From Pirellula sp. SH-Sr6A (lineage in GTDB: Bacteria > Planctomycetota > Planctomycetia > Pirellulales > Pirellulaceae): a stretch of 64,000 nucleotides of DNA. Of this stretch, positions 1-9,465 are shown in pieces; position 1 is the stretch's first letter; each line of letters begins with the position of its first letter. The notes under the pieces are model-generated. The model was given only the letters and a program-made list of their open reading frames with translations. It had not been told where the DNA came from and made no database searches. The translations under genes and the position numbers were made by a program. The stretch is from the NCBI RefSeq assembly GCF_001610875.1, contig NZ_CP011272.1:3329988-3393987 (forward strand), in the 5' to 3' direction.

Positions 1-79
1 TCTGCGATGACTTGCAGGGTAGAATCGATTGGCGAACGAGCCCTACCTCCATCCCCCTTCTCAGGTCCCATCGGAATCT

Positions 80-619
80 ATGAGTCAGTTTCTCTTGCCA
101 TGCTCTTGCGGGGCTCAAATACCCGTCAGCCGCTCCCAAGCGGGCATGGCGCTGCAATGTCCCTCTTGCGGGAAATCGATCGACGTCCCGACCATTCGCC
201 ATATCGCCGCTCTCCCTCCCGTCGCAACCACTACCGCGACCGCAGATCGCCCAACTACCCCTCCCAGCATCTTGCTGCGAGTCCTCACAGGAATTTTCCT
301 GATTTCTGCGATCGGATTTCTCGGTTACGGTGGACTGATGGCCTACGATCGCTTGACCTTTCCTGTCGATCTGAGCAAGACCGAAGAGGATTACTACGCC
401 GAAGCTCGCAAGGCGGTCGAGAATATGCCCCCCGTCGCCGCATGGGACACCTGGAACGTCATCGCCTACACCGGACTCTCCGAAACCTACACGCCCGACT
501 ACTTTCGGATGAAACGGGCGTTCGAACAAGCCGCTCCGTATATGTACACCTACCTCGGAATCGGCGCCTTCAGCTTGGTCGGATTCGTTACCTCCATCCT
601 CCTGGCCCGCCGAAAATAA
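80..619 (+). CDS. Zinc-ribbon membrane protein, unknown function
   Basis: The 179-residue protein opens with a treble-clef-like zinc ribbon (CxC at residues 8-10, CxxC at 27-30) of the type planctomycetes place in front of membrane domains. A Thr/Pro-rich linker follows, then two hydrophobic segments (about residues 71-95 and 157-176), with about 60 residues between them that probably face the other side of the membrane. The ATG at 80 was chosen because the frame upstream of it can only start at a TTG. It converges with the sulfatase gene on the other strand. No enzymatic motif is visible. A role as a small envelope or stress protein would be a guess. Confidence 0.6.
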   Translation: MSQFLLPCSCGAQIPVSRSQAGMALQCPSCGKSIDVPTIRHIAALPPVATTTATADRPTTPPSILLRVLTGIFLISAIGFLGYGGLMAYDRLTFPVDLSKTEEDYYAEARKAVENMPPVAAWDTWNVIAYTGLSETYTPDYFRMKRAFEQAAPYMYTYLGIGAFSLVGFVTSILLARRK

Positions 620-721
620 ATCGTCCGCGACGCTGCCAATCGCCTCGCTTTCGGTCGGTCTGGTTTCGAGGGCTCCGGTTTCCGTAGCCCTAGGCAGCCC
701 CTGCCTTCACCGGGCAGGCCG

Positions 722-2251
722 CTACTTTCCCTCCGCTCTCCACTGTTTCATGAGGCGGATATTCTCCTCGACCACGGGATTCCCCTTCCCCACATAGACC
801 GCCATGTCCGAGTCATACATCTGCTCCGACTCGGCTCCGCGATCCCCTGTCTCCACAATCCATCGATCCAAACGCGCTCGATGCCCCTCCAACTCCGATC
901 GATAACGGGAATCCCCCGCGAGATTGGTCAACTGCCAAGGATCCTCCCGCCACGCATACAACTCCTCAGCAGGACGGGTGGGTGAAAACAACAACCGCTC
1001 GCTAAGCGCGCTCAACTCCTTCGCCTCATGCAACCTCCGAAGAGTCTTGACGATCGACTTGCCGTCCTTGTAAGCATTGGGCTGCAAGTGAGGTCGCTCG
1101 GGATGGTAGTTTCGAATGTACAAATACCGATCCGTCCTGACGCTCCGAATCCGCTCCACGGTCTCGTCGCAGCGGTCGCGGGCTGCAAAGACTGCATCTT
1201 TCGGCTCATAGCTCTCGCTCAACAAATCCTCACCCTGCATCGACGCGTGCAATCCAATCCCTGCCACGCGCAAACTGGTCGCGGCCAAGTCGATGTGCTC
1301 GACCAAGTCCTCACGGATCTTCCCCGCCGCAACGCCCGGGCCCCGGATCACCAAAGGTACATGCGTCCCTTCGTTGTATAAAAACTGCTTGCCTCGCGCA
1401 TGACTGATCCCGTGATCGGTCATGAAAGCAATCCAAGTATTCTCGTAGATTCCCTCGCGCTTCAATCTCTCGATGACTTTACCCACATGCAAATCGGTCA
1501 TACGAACCGAATCCAAATAAGCAGCCCAGTCGCGAAGAAGAACTGGATCGCGTGGATAGTAAGGAGGCAGTTCGACACTTTGGGGATCCACCGACCGACC
1601 AAATTCCTTGGCCGCCTGCTCGGCAAATCGAGTCGCCGACGCATCGGTTCCCCCTCGAAGCTTCCCACCCGCCAATTGCACTTGCATGAAGAACGGTTGC
1701 TCCGGCTGGCGGTTCCGCCAATCACTTGCATCGTACATGGAAAGATCGTGTTCGAAGTTGTAATCCGTCTTGCCGAGAGCCTTGCGCTTCGCCGTAGGTG
1801 GATCGGAGGCCCCGTCCAGCCCGCTCCCGATGCAGGTGTAGTACCCCGCTTGCTGAAATAACACAGGTAGCGGCGTGACCCCCTCGGGCAAATGGATCTT
1901 TCTTTCCCCTCGCCCACTTCGGTGATGATGCGCCCCGATGCTCGTCTGGTACATGCCGGTGATCAACGCAGAGCGACAAGGGGAACAAACCGGAGCCGTG
2001 ATGAACGCGTTGCGAAAGAGCGTCCCCTCCTCGGCCAATCGATCCACATGGGGTGTCTCGATCGACCGCTCGCCATAACAAGAGTAGTTCGCGGACATGT
2101 CGTCGACGATGAACCAAAGGATGTTCGGCTTCGCAGACTCCGACTCAGCCCCTGTGGAATCCTCAGACCCAAGAAAACTTCCCACCATCGCCAGCACAAG
2201 CGCGCAGCATCGCGACGCCCATCCGCACCCTTGACGATCTAACCTGCGCAT
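722..2251 (-). CDS. Secreted sulfatase (family S1, heparan-sulfatase-like)
   Basis: The 509-residue protein has an N-terminal signal peptide (about residues 1-35), then the alkaline-phosphatase-like sulfatase fold. The metal-binding DD of IVDDM lies at residues 50-51. The formylglycine motif C-S-P-C-R at 89-93 fits C-x-P-x-R, so Cys89 should be oxidised to the catalytic aldehyde by a formylglycine-generating enzyme. A second metal motif, TDHG, comes later. In this family such enzymes remove sulfate esters from polysaccharides outside the cytoplasm; the start NILWFIVDDM resembles N-sulfoglucosamine-type sulfatases. The substrate is not set by the sequence. The gene stands alone, convergent with the upstream membrane-protein gene. 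Confidence 0.88.
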   Translation of the reverse strand: MRRLDRQGCGWASRCCALVLAMVGSFLGSEDSTGAESESAKPNILWFIVDDMSANYSCYGERSIETPHVDRLAEEGTLFRNAFITAPVCSPCRSALITGMYQTSIGAHHHRSGRGERKIHLPEGVTPLPVLFQQAGYYTCIGSGLDGASDPPTAKRKALGKTDYNFEHDLSMYDASDWRNRQPEQPFFMQVQLAGGKLRGGTDASATRFAEQAAKEFGRSVDPQSVELPPYYPRDPVLLRDWAAYLDSVRMTDLHVGKVIERLKREGIYENTWIAFMTDHGISHARGKQFLYNEGTHVPLVIRGPGVAAGKIREDLVEHIDLAATSLRVAGIGLHASMQGEDLLSESYEPKDAVFAARDRCDETVERIRSVRTDRYLYIRNYHPERPHLQPNAYKDGKSIVKTLRRLHEAKELSALSERLLFSPTRPAEELYAWREDPWQLTNLAGDSRYRSELEGHRARLDRWIVETGDRGAESEQMYDSDMAVYVGKGNPVVEENIRLMKQWRAEGK

Positions 2252-2438
2252 GCTCGATGCCCACCCTTATTCGATTACCACTGTCTACCCGCCCGGCCGT
2301 CTGCCCGCCGCTCGGTCTGCGCGGCTGATTGCTCGGCACCGATCGATCGCAACGCACAAAACGGGCCGCGGAAGAAAACCGGATTGGTTCGCCTCCGCAG
2401 GCCCACGCTTTGAGCGATAGGTTGAGCGATCCCACGAA

Positions 2439-3563
2439 TCAGGAGTCGGCGACTCCCTCGTCCACATCGTCGCCCGCTTCCGGTTTTCCTTCCGGACCGG
2501 TGTAGCCACCGCAAGCCAAAATCGCATCGCGGATCTCGGTCGCGACATCTTTGTTGTCAACCAAGAAGTTTCTGGCCTTCTCTTTTCCTTGACCGATGTA
2601 AGTCTCGCCGTACTTGTACCAAGCACCACTCCGCGAAAGGATCTTGTGGGCTGTCCCCAAGTCCAGCAAATCTCCTTCGTAGCTGATGCCGCAGTTATGC
2701 ATCATGTCGAACTCGGCGATCCGGAACGGAGGCGCAACCTTGTTCTTCACAATCTTGACCTTCACGCGCTGGCCGACGACTTCCTCGCCATCCTTCAATT
2801 GCCCAATGCGGCGAACATCGATTCGACACGACGCATAGAACTTGAGCGCACGCCCGCCAGGGGTCGTCTCAGGACTGCCATAGGACATTCCCCCGATCTT
2901 CTCCCGAATTTGGTTAATAAAGATCACCGCCGTCTTAGAACGAGCGATTGCACCGGTGAGCTTCCGCATCGACTGGCTCATCAATCGAGCTTGCAATCCG
3001 ACGTGGCTATCGCCAATCTCCCCCTCCAATTCTTGCCGGGGAACCAAAGCAGCGACCGAGTCGATGACAATAACATCGACGGCGTTGCTCTTTACAAGCA
3101 TCTCCGTGATCTGCATCGCTTCTTCGCCACTGCTGGGCTGACTCACCAACAGCGTGTCGAGCTCGACACCTAGTTTCTTTCCCCAACTCGGGTCGAACGC
3201 GTGCTCGGCGTCGATGATCGCCGCGATGCCACCTGCCTTTTGAGCTTGGGCGCAGATATGAAGCGATACTGTAGTCTTACCGCTCGACTCCGGGCCAAAG
3301 ATCTCAATGATTCGCCCCCGAGGGATCCCGACCCCACCGAGCGCCATATCTAGCGACAAAGATCCGGTATTGATTCCCTCGATCTTGAGCTGGGATTCAC
3401 CACCGAGGGGCATAATCGAACCTTCGCCAAACTGCTTTTCGATCTGCTGCAGCGTGGTCTTCAATCCCGGTTCGCGCTTGTAGATGCTCTCCATCCCGGA
3501 GGGTTCGCTGGAACCTCCCTTGTCGGTCTTCTTCTTTCCTGCATTCTTGCTGGATGCGGCCAT
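2439..3563 (-). CDS. recA: Recombinase RecA
   Basis: RecA forms filaments on single-stranded DNA, drives strand exchange and triggers SOS repressor self-cleavage. The 374-residue protein matches the family throughout: Walker A GPESSGKT at residues 90-97, the IDAEHAFD segment, the [11 protein letters not shown]2 region, and a C-terminal domain with an acidic tail. A Lys/Ser-rich stretch of about 24 residues precedes the conserved start, slightly longer than in Escherichia coli. The ATG at 3563 follows a purine-rich stretch (ggaatggaag). An inverted repeat 55-85 bases upstream may be an operator. No recX or lexA lies nearby. Confidence 0.98.
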   Translation of the reverse strand: MAASSKNAGKKKTDKGGSSEPSGMESIYKREPGLKTTLQQIEKQFGEGSIMPLGGESQLKIEGINTGSLSLDMALGGVGIPRGRIIEIFGPESSGKTTVSLHICAQAQKAGGIAAIIDAEHAFDPSWGKKLGVELDTLLVSQPSSGEEAMQITEMLVKSNAVDVIVIDSVAALVPRQELEGEIGDSHVGLQARLMSQSMRKLTGAIARSKTAVIFINQIREKIGGMSYGSPETTPGGRALKFYASCRIDVRRIGQLKDGEEVVGQRVKVKIVKNKVAPPFRIAEFDMMHNCGISYEGDLLDLGTAHKILSRSGAWYKYGETYIGQGKEKARNFLVDNKDVATEIRDAILACGGYTGPEGKPEAGDDVDEGVADS

Positions 3564-3616
3564 TCTTCCATTCCCTTTTCGCTTAAAAGCAAAGCGAGAG
3601 ATTATGAGTATGTCAC

Positions 3617-3648
3617 GTGAACAAGCATCCCTCTTAAGACTTGTTCAC
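3617..3648. promoter_or_regulatory. Inverted repeat upstream of recA, candidate operator or leader hairpin
   Basis: The 9-base arms GTGAACAAG (3617-3625) and CTTGTTCAC (3640-3648) are perfect inverted repeats with a 14-base spacer. They end 54 bases before the recA start codon. On the recA strand a CATAAT hexamer lies between the repeat and the gene, so the site would overlap or sit next to the promoter. The arms contain GAAC/GTTC, the half-site used by several LexA families, but the spacing is wider than the Bacillus (GAAC-N4-GTTC) or E. coli box. An RNA hairpin is the alternative. Confidence 0.4.
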
Positions 3649-3797
3649 CGGGCAGAGGTCATCTCTGGGCGTACGTGCGACTCCATCGCGTGATATGCGA
3701 TGCTATCGAATTCATCTCCCATTCACAATCAGACCTCCGATTGACTGAGAGTATTTTTCGTCGATGCGAGGACACGTTTGGTCACGTCGATGCGGGG

Positions 3798-4286
3798 CTA
3801 GAAAGAATGTGAGATCTTTTTTTGAAGCGCTTCCAATACCCTCGGACATCCCGTCTCCAACATATCGAGCACATATTCAAAGCCTTCCTCGCCTCCATAG
3901 TAAGGATCGGGCACGTCGCGAGGCCACGAGCCATCGAGATAATCGCTGAAGAGCTGAATGTGAGTCGGGACTCCTTCCGCCATCGCCAAAATATCTCGCA
4001 AATTCTCCCGATCCATCGCCAAGATGAGCGTCCGTGACCGGATATGCGATTTCTCGAACTGCTTCGCTCGGCTCGCCAACTCGTACCCTCGCTTCTTCGC
4101 GGACGCCAACATGCGCGTGTCGGGCGGCCGGCCGATGTGATACCCGGCAGTCCCCGCCGAATCGACCGCGAACCGATCGGCCAAACCCCGTGTCCGGATC
4201 AAGTCCTCCATCACCCCTTGAGCGGCCGGCGAACGACAGATATTGCCTAAACATACAAACTGTACCGAAACGATCCGACTTTCCAT
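3798..4286 (-). CDS. Low-molecular-weight protein-tyrosine phosphatase
   Basis: The 162-residue protein has the family P-loop C(x)5R, CLGNICR at residues 12-18, right at the N-terminus. The general-acid loop DPYYGG lies toward the C-terminus, where D-P is the catalytic pair. This matches the standard size and order of the family, which dephosphorylates phosphotyrosine on proteins; in bacteria it is often linked to exopolysaccharide export kinases or stress. The arsenate reductases share the fold, but the DP loop with aromatics favours phosphatase. The ATG at 4286 was chosen over an upstream TTG because it puts the P-loop at the usual distance. No partner kinase is next to it. Confidence 0.9.
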   Translation of the reverse strand: MESRIVSVQFVCLGNICRSPAAQGVMEDLIRTRGLADRFAVDSAGTAGYHIGRPPDTRMLASAKKRGYELASRAKQFEKSHIRSRTLILAMDRENLRDILAMAEGVPTHIQLFSDYLDGSWPRDVPDPYYGGEEGFEYVLDMLETGCPRVLEALQKKISHSF

Positions 4287-4559
4287 CCCAGTCCCCCAAT
4301 CCCCTTCAAGCAAGAAAACCCCACCTTTTCACCGCAATCCCCCCATTTCCCCTCATGCTGACCTGGATTCTCAACCGTTCTCATTCAAGAATACAAAGTT
4401 GCAGCGGTTGGCGGGGTCCTCTACCCGCACCTCAACCCCGGCAAACGCTTGCTGGCACTGTCGTCTTATTCTCTAAGGGAGTATCAACTCCCCAATGGAG
4501 CATTCCAAGCCTTACAAAGTAGCTTTTTCCACCTGATTGCGAAGCTAGGACACGTTCAA

Positions 4560-4880
4560 ATGAGCGGACCGTTTCACCCCAATGACTGGGTTGTGTACAC
4601 GAGAGAGAAGCACAGTCTATCGCCCGGCCCCCGTGCGAAGAACATCGCTCCCTCTCCGCATGGAGAGCTCTACAGCTACGAGGTGGACAAATATTGGATC
4701 GTGCGCGAAGTGCGAGATCGAAGCGTGATCCTGGAAACGCGAAAAGGGAAAACCCACTCGGTCTCGTTGTCCGACCCTCGACTTCGCAAAGCAAACTGGT
4801 GGGAGCGGCTCTTCATGGCCAACCGATTTCCCGCCAAAGGAGCCCCTCAGCAAAACGTGAGAAACGCCTCCGCCGCCTAG
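4560..4880 (+). CDS. Conserved small protein of unknown function
   Basis: A 106-residue soluble protein, rich in basic and aromatic residues, with the stretch NDWVVYTREKHS near the start and VDKYWIVREV in the middle. It looks like a compact beta-rich domain (alternating hydrophobic pattern in ILETRKGKTHSVSL) followed by an amphipathic tail. I recognise the pattern as that of a small planctomycete family without assigned function. An ATG at 4560 is preferred over an upstream GTG or TTG because the extra N-terminal residues look non-coding. The methyltransferase gene follows 29 bases downstream on the same strand, so co-transcription is likely. Confidence 0.6.
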   Translation: MSGPFHPNDWVVYTREKHSLSPGPRAKNIAPSPHGELYSYEVDKYWIVREVRDRSVILETRKGKTHSVSLSDPRLRKANWWERLFMANRFPAKGAPQQNVRNASAA

Positions 4881-4909
4881 CTCTCGCATACGTTGCTGCG
4901 AAACGCCCT

Positions 4910-5509
4910 ATGCTGCTAGAGCTTCCCTATCGCGCTGCAATCCTAATCCTTCTTGGCATAGCGATCGCTAGCATAGTCCCTGCCAAACGAGCTTCGTCGA
5001 CTAACTCGCGGAGGGAAGACCAACCGCGGGATACGATTGGGTTCTTCCTTGCAATTCAATCCTGCACGCTCCTGTTGGTCGCATCCACAGCAGCGTACAT
5101 GATCTACCCCACATCGGTCGCGTGGGCGTCTCTTCCGATTCCATCTCTCGTTCGCTGGGTTGGCATGCTCGTTGGGCTACCCGCCATTGCACTTTTCATC
5201 TGGTCGCTTAGACATCTTGGCAAAAGCTTAACGGGCACTGCGTCGGTTCGATCGGGCGGGGAGCTGGTCACATCAGGTCCCTACCATTGGGTGCGACACC
5301 CTTACTATGTGGCTACCGCGGGCCTAATGACCGGCGTCTGCCTGCTTGCCGCCAACGGACTCCTCGCACTCGGCTGCGCCCTCCTACTCGTTTTGCTGGC
5401 CGCTCGATTACCGCAAGAGGAACAAGCACTGCGAGAAGCATACGGAGAACGCTATGCAAAATATGCGGAACAAACCGGCCGCTTCTTTCCGAGAGTCACA
5501 AAGCGGTAA
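4910..5509 (+). CDS. Isoprenylcysteine carboxyl methyltransferase-like membrane protein
   Basis: The 199-residue protein has about five hydrophobic segments and ends with the signature of the ICMT/phospholipid methyltransferase fold: GPYHWVRHPYYVA, where RHPxY contacts the SAM cofactor, then EE and a GERYAKYAEQTGRFFP tail. Bacterial members methylate lipids or unidentified small membrane substrates; prenylated cysteine is not expected as substrate here. The ATG at 4910 begins just upstream of the first membrane segment. It lies directly upstream of the tandem-repeat block, which starts at its stop codon. Confidence 0.8.
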   Translation: MLLELPYRAAILILLGIAIASIVPAKRASSTNSRREDQPRDTIGFFLAIQSCTLLLVASTAAYMIYPTSVAWASLPIPSLVRWVGMLVGLPAIALFIWSLRHLGKSLTGTASVRSGGELVTSGPYHWVRHPYYVATAGLMTGVCLLAANGLLALGCALLLVLLAARLPQEEQALREAYGERYAKYAEQTGRFFPRVTKR

Positions 5510-5935
5510 GGGACGGAAGGTTTCTCGCAGAGGCGCCAATATGCGAAGGGATGACGGGAGGGGATTAAGGTACGGGAGGGGATTCAATTAGCGGAATGCT
5601 CTCCGTTCTTTTCGTTGCGATCTTTGCGCCTTGGCGAGAAATTCACCCCCACGCAATCGATGGGAATACAGGGACGGAAGGTTTCTCGCAAAGGCGCCAC
5701 GGGCGCGAAGTGATGACGAGAGGAGATGCAAGGTACGGGAGGGGATTCAATTAGCAGAATGCTCTCCGTTCTTCTCTTTGCGATCTTTGCGCCTTGGTGA
5801 GAAACTCATCCCCCACGCAATCGATGGGACTACAGGGACGGAAGGTTTCTCGCAGAGGCGCCACGGGCGCGAAGTGATGACGAGAGGAGATGCAAGGTAC
5901 GGAGGGGATTCGGTGGGAGGGAAACAGGTGAGCTA
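5510..5935. repeat. Tandem repeat, 161-164 bp period, about 2.6 copies
   Basis: Three copies of the element starting GGGACGGAAGGTTTCTCGCA begin at 5510, 5671 and 5835. The first two are nearly complete; the third stops after about 95 bases, before the end of hisS. Each full unit carries TTTCTCGCARAGGCGCC near its start and the near-complement GCGCCTTGGYGAGAAA about 95 bases later, so each unit can fold into a long imperfect hairpin. The motif resembles a widespread intergenic element in environmental bacteria. No convincing gene lies in this stretch; a reading frame crossing it is made of repeat only. Confidence 0.8.
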
Positions 5936-5949
5936 TTCGCTCCGAGTCG

Positions 5950-7302
5950 CTAAGCCAGCAGATCGTCGCCCGTCAATCGGAGGATGGTTTCGACTGCATG
6001 CGAAAGCTTAACCGGCTCGTCTCGCCAGCTCACCTCGGTACCGATCTTATTCACCAAATCTTTAACTTGAACGGTCCCTCGTTCCAGCTCGTCGGAACCT
6101 GCGATCAACGCGACCCGGAATCCTCGCTGATCGGCATACTTAAGTTGCTGTGCCAGCTTCTTTCCGTCGGGATAGACTTCCACGGAATAACCGGCATGGC
6201 GAACAATGGACGCCAATCGAAAATAGTCATTCAATCGCGTTGGATCGAACAAGGCGATAAATACATCCGCCGCACTGCTGTGTTTGGGGAGACGCCCCAA
6301 CTGCTCCAGCGCGGCCAACAATCGATCCAAACCAAGCGATGCACCGATGCCGGGCAAATGCTGCTTCGTATAAAGTCCTGCCAAGTTATCGTAGCGACCA
6401 CCGCTGCAGACGCTGCCGATCGACGGTAGGTCACCGAGAGTCGTTTCGAATACAACGCCCGTGTAATAGTCTAACCCGCGTGCGATCGAGACGTCGATCC
6501 GATAATGTTCGTTCGAAACACCTGCCGCCTCCAATGCGCTGGTGAGGGCGCGGAGCCTTTCGACTCCTTCTCCCCCGAGTTCGACGCCTGCGACGAGCCG
6601 GTCGAGCCGGCTCAGAATCTCGTCGGTCGAGCCGCGGAGGGCCGCGAGCTCCAGCACCGCGCTGGCTTGGTCGGAATTCAATCCAGCTTGCTCCAGCTCT
6701 CTTCGAACTTGATCGCCACCGACTTTCTCGAATTTATCCAATGCTCTCAAAACAGACGTAGATGCGTGTTCAAGCCCCATCGACTGGAGGAACGCCGTCA
6801 AAACTTGGCGGTTGTTGATCCGGATGGCGAAACGTTCGATACCGATGGTTTGCATCAGTTCATGAATCACCAACGCCGTTTCGATATCGGCCACTACCCC
6901 CGTCGTACCGATCGTGTCGAAGTCGCATTGTACGAACTCGCGAAATCGCCCCGCTTGAGGTGTTTCCCCTCGCCATACCGGAGCGATGTGGTACCGCTTG
7001 AACGGAGTTCCCAACTGGCCAATGTGTTGGGCAGCGAATCGAGCGAACGGGACGGTCAGGTCGAATCGCATGCCAACGGCTCGACCTCCCGCATCGGTGA
7101 AGTGGTACATCTGGCGATCGGTTTCATCCGATCCCTTTCCGGTCAACACTTCCAACAGTTCGAGAGCCGGGGTGTCGATCGGGACAAAACCGTAGCGTCG
7201 GTAGACTGTTCGAGCCGTCTCCATGAGCTTTTCCCGAGGAATCATCGACTCGGGTAAGAAATCTCGGAATCCCTTGAGGGTGCGAGGCTCGATCAACGCC
7301 AT
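5950..7302 (-). CDS. hisS: Histidine-tRNA ligase
   Basis: The 450-residue class II synthetase attaches histidine to its tRNA in the cytoplasm. Motif 1 lies at the start (LKGFRDFLPE), motif 2 contains FKRYHIAPVWRGETPQAGRFREF, and the histidine-specific loop GLDYYTG is followed by CSGGRYDNL and motif 3 GLDRLL. The last 95 residues form the usual anticodon-binding domain. The ATG at 7302 gives the canonical start MALIEPRTLKG; an in-frame TTG lies further upstream. The 3' end lies about 15 bases beyond the partial third copy of the 161-bp repeat. A YkgJ-like gene lies upstream in the same direction. Confidence 0.96.
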   Translation of the reverse strand: MALIEPRTLKGFRDFLPESMIPREKLMETARTVYRRYGFVPIDTPALELLEVLTGKGSDETDRQMYHFTDAGGRAVGMRFDLTVPFARFAAQHIGQLGTPFKRYHIAPVWRGETPQAGRFREFVQCDFDTIGTTGVVADIETALVIHELMQTIGIERFAIRINNRQVLTAFLQSMGLEHASTSVLRALDKFEKVGGDQVRRELEQAGLNSDQASAVLELAALRGSTDEILSRLDRLVAGVELGGEGVERLRALTSALEAAGVSNEHYRIDVSIARGLDYYTGVVFETTLGDLPSIGSVCSGGRYDNLAGLYTKQHLPGIGASLGLDRLLAALEQLGRLPKHSSAADVFIALFDPTRLNDYFRLASIVRHAGYSVEVYPDGKKLAQQLKYADQRGFRVALIAGSDELERGTVQVKDLVNKIGTEVSWRDEPVKLSHAVETILRLTGDDLLA

Positions 7303-7405
7303 GGCCAGTTCTTTCAAAATGTGTCGCGGCAAGGAAAGCTTGCATGCTACCGCGACCGTTCGGATTGAACAACGCGAACTAACGGTCGGACGTGGAACCG
7401 CCGAA

Positions 7406-7888
7406 CTAGGACAGGATAGCGAGCGGATTTGGTTCGGGGGATCGGAGCGCGCTCAAGTCGCTGGAATGGAATCGCGCTTCCATGTATTCGGCTACCTGTT
7501 CAGCGGTCTCGAAATACATCTCGTAAACGGCGTCCTCGTCGAATTCGCAATTGTCGGTCGAGTAGTCGCGACAAATTTGGGGACGGGTCTCGTAAATACC
7601 ACAGCGATGATCCGCCTGGAGATGTTTGCAATCGGTGTGAACCAGCAAGTACCACGTTTCGTCCTCGATGAAGACCGAGGCGCGGTCGTGTAGCAGGTAC
7701 CAACGGATGAAATCCAAGTCCTGTTCGGTCGTCGGTGTGTCGATCGGCATCGCAAAGTAACGGCAGCACTTCGCCGTGCAGTATGCACACAGGACTTCGC
7801 TCGACGGCACATCCTCTCGCTTCGGTTTGCGGCCATCGATTGTCTTGGCGGGCAGAAGCTGCAAAGGTGCAAGGGTTGCGGTACTCAT
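7406..7888 (-). CDS. YkgJ-family cysteine-cluster protein
   Basis: The 160-residue protein has the cysteine cluster of the CxxCxxxCC family (CAYCTAKCC at about residues 34-42). A second set follows (CKHLQADHRC, then RPQICRDY and NCEFDED), giving up to eight cysteines that would bind zinc or an iron-sulfur centre. Family members are thought to be metal-binding and are otherwise uncharacterised. The last 30 residues, with SSDLSALRSPEPNPLAIL, look disordered. It lies 103 bases upstream of hisS on the same strand. Confidence 0.82.
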   Translation of the reverse strand: MSTATLAPLQLLPAKTIDGRKPKREDVPSSEVLCAYCTAKCCRYFAMPIDTPTTEQDLDFIRWYLLHDRASVFIEDETWYLLVHTDCKHLQADHRCGIYETRPQICRDYSTDNCEFDEDAVYEMYFETAEQVAEYMEARFHSSDLSALRSPEPNPLAILS

Positions 7889-8031
7889 CGCATGGAAGTC
7901 TTCAAAGAGTTGTTGCGGAATTCAGCCCCGTGCGTCGCTCGCGCGATACCGGAGGAGACGTAGTCTGCACCAATCCTGCACCGGTAGCAAGCGATTTCGC
8001 CAAAATCATCTTCGCCTAGGCGCCTTGCTGG

Positions 8032-9291
8032 CTAGTTGGACTCATGTCCCCCAAGGGTGATCGGCACCTGGACCGTTTCTCCTCCTCGTACCACCGACAA
8101 TACCACTTGGTCCCCCGGCCGTTTCGATTCGATGACGCCCAGCAAATCATCGGAACGTTTCACTTTTTGGCCATCGATACCGACGATCAAATCGGATTGG
8201 CTGTGATCGACGATCTCTTGCTCGACTTGCAGGAGCCCGACCCGATTTTTTCGACGCGCTAATTTGGATCCACGGATTCCAGCTCGCTCCGCCGCACCAT
8301 TGGGTGTTACGTTCACCACCAGCAGACCGCGATCGGTCTCGAAGACTTGCAAGATCCCGATCGTGGGTCGAATGACTTTGCCATGCGTCAACAATTGCGA
8401 AACCACCCGTTTGATCGTGTTGATGGGTATGGCGAATCCGATCCCCGCATTGTCGCCGCTGCGCGTCGCGATGGCCGTGTTCATCCCGATCAGCTCTGCC
8501 CGAGAATTGAGCAATGGCCCCCCCGAGTTTCCTTGGTTCAACGCGGCGTCGATTTGAATGATCGAATGAATCTGCCGCTTGGTCTTTGACCGAATCTGAC
8601 GATTGAGACTGGAAATGATCCCCGTCGTCATCGTGCGCTCCAGTCCGAATGGATTGCCGATCGCGACGACATGCTGCCCAACACGCAGATTGCTGGAATC
8701 CCCCCATGGAACAGGAAAGAGGGCCGTCTCAGGTGCACTGATTTGTAATACCGCGATATCGTTGTCGGCGTCTTGTCCGACCAAGCTCGCTGGGTAAGCA
8801 TCGCCGTTGAAGAGAGTCACGGTCACTTTTTGGGACCCGCTAATGACGTGGTAGTTGGTCAAGATAAGTCCTTGCTTATCCATCACAACACCACTGCCGT
8901 TCCCCTCGACCTCCATGCTCACCAGCATGCTCTCCGGGCGAAGGGTGGTGGTGGAGATGTTCACCACGCTGCGATTGGCCCGGTCGTAAACCGAGACATT
9001 CAACGCCTCCTCGGCGGTCATCGCATAAAATCCGTCTCCCATATCGATACCGATCGGCAGGGGACCTGCGACCGGAACGGGCACGGTCGATGGTGCTGAG
9101 GGGAAGAAGGAGGCAGGCGGGGGGTCGGCGCTGGGAATCGCACCGACGGGAGTCGATTCGGCCGGAAAAACGGGAGGCTGCCCGGTGGCGACTGGAAATC
9201 GCAATGCGCCGTGCAAGGTGACACCGGCGATCACCCCGAAACCGACCAATCCGAACGCAACCAACGCTTTGCGAATCATGCGATACACCAT
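8032..9291 (-). CDS. DegP/HtrA-type serine protease with one PDZ domain
   Basis: The 419-residue protein starts with a membrane anchor or signal (residues 7-28), then a Pro-rich linker, a chymotrypsin-fold protease and a single PDZ domain. The triad is visible: His148 in LTNYH, Asp178 in DNDIAV, Ser256 in GNSGGP. The PDZ domain carries GIRGSKLARR and the DVIVxIxGxxV-like LIVGIDGQKV. Such proteases degrade misfolded envelope proteins. The start is the ATG at 9291; a second ATG at 9279 is equally possible. A longer upstream reading with clustered Cys was rejected as non-coding. It diverges from gltX. Confidence 0.92.
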   Translation of the reverse strand: MVYRMIRKALVAFGLVGFGVIAGVTLHGALRFPVATGQPPVFPAESTPVGAIPSADPPPASFFPSAPSTVPVPVAGPLPIGIDMGDGFYAMTAEEALNVSVYDRANRSVVNISTTTLRPESMLVSMEVEGNGSGVVMDKQGLILTNYHVISGSQKVTVTLFNGDAYPASLVGQDADNDIAVLQISAPETALFPVPWGDSSNLRVGQHVVAIGNPFGLERTMTTGIISSLNRQIRSKTKRQIHSIIQIDAALNQGNSGGPLLNSRAELIGMNTAIATRSGDNAGIGFAIPINTIKRVVSQLLTHGKVIRPTIGILQVFETDRGLLVVNVTPNGAAERAGIRGSKLARRKNRVGLLQVEQEIVDHSQSDLIVGIDGQKVKRSDDLLGVIESKRPGDQVVLSVVRGGETVQVPITLGGHESN

Positions 9292-9465
9292 CCCTGGGAA
9301 ATAGTCTCCGTTCGTGCAGCAGCAGCACTCGAAGGAATCTAATCCCTTTGGTATCACATTACAACATCGGTGAGCGCCTCCTCCTGATCGGGGCATTAAC
9401 GCTAGCGTTTGCTCGCATCGATCGCTTGTTATTTTTTGCTTGTTACACAGAGTCGATTGACATCC

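Noticed and set aside
699-718. Terminator between the first two convergent genes
   Set aside because: A 6-bp stem (CCTGCC/GGCAGG) exists but there is no T tract, so it is too weak to annotate.
5631-6011. An open frame through the 161-bp tandem repeat
   Set aside because: It consists of repeat sequence with no coding-like composition.
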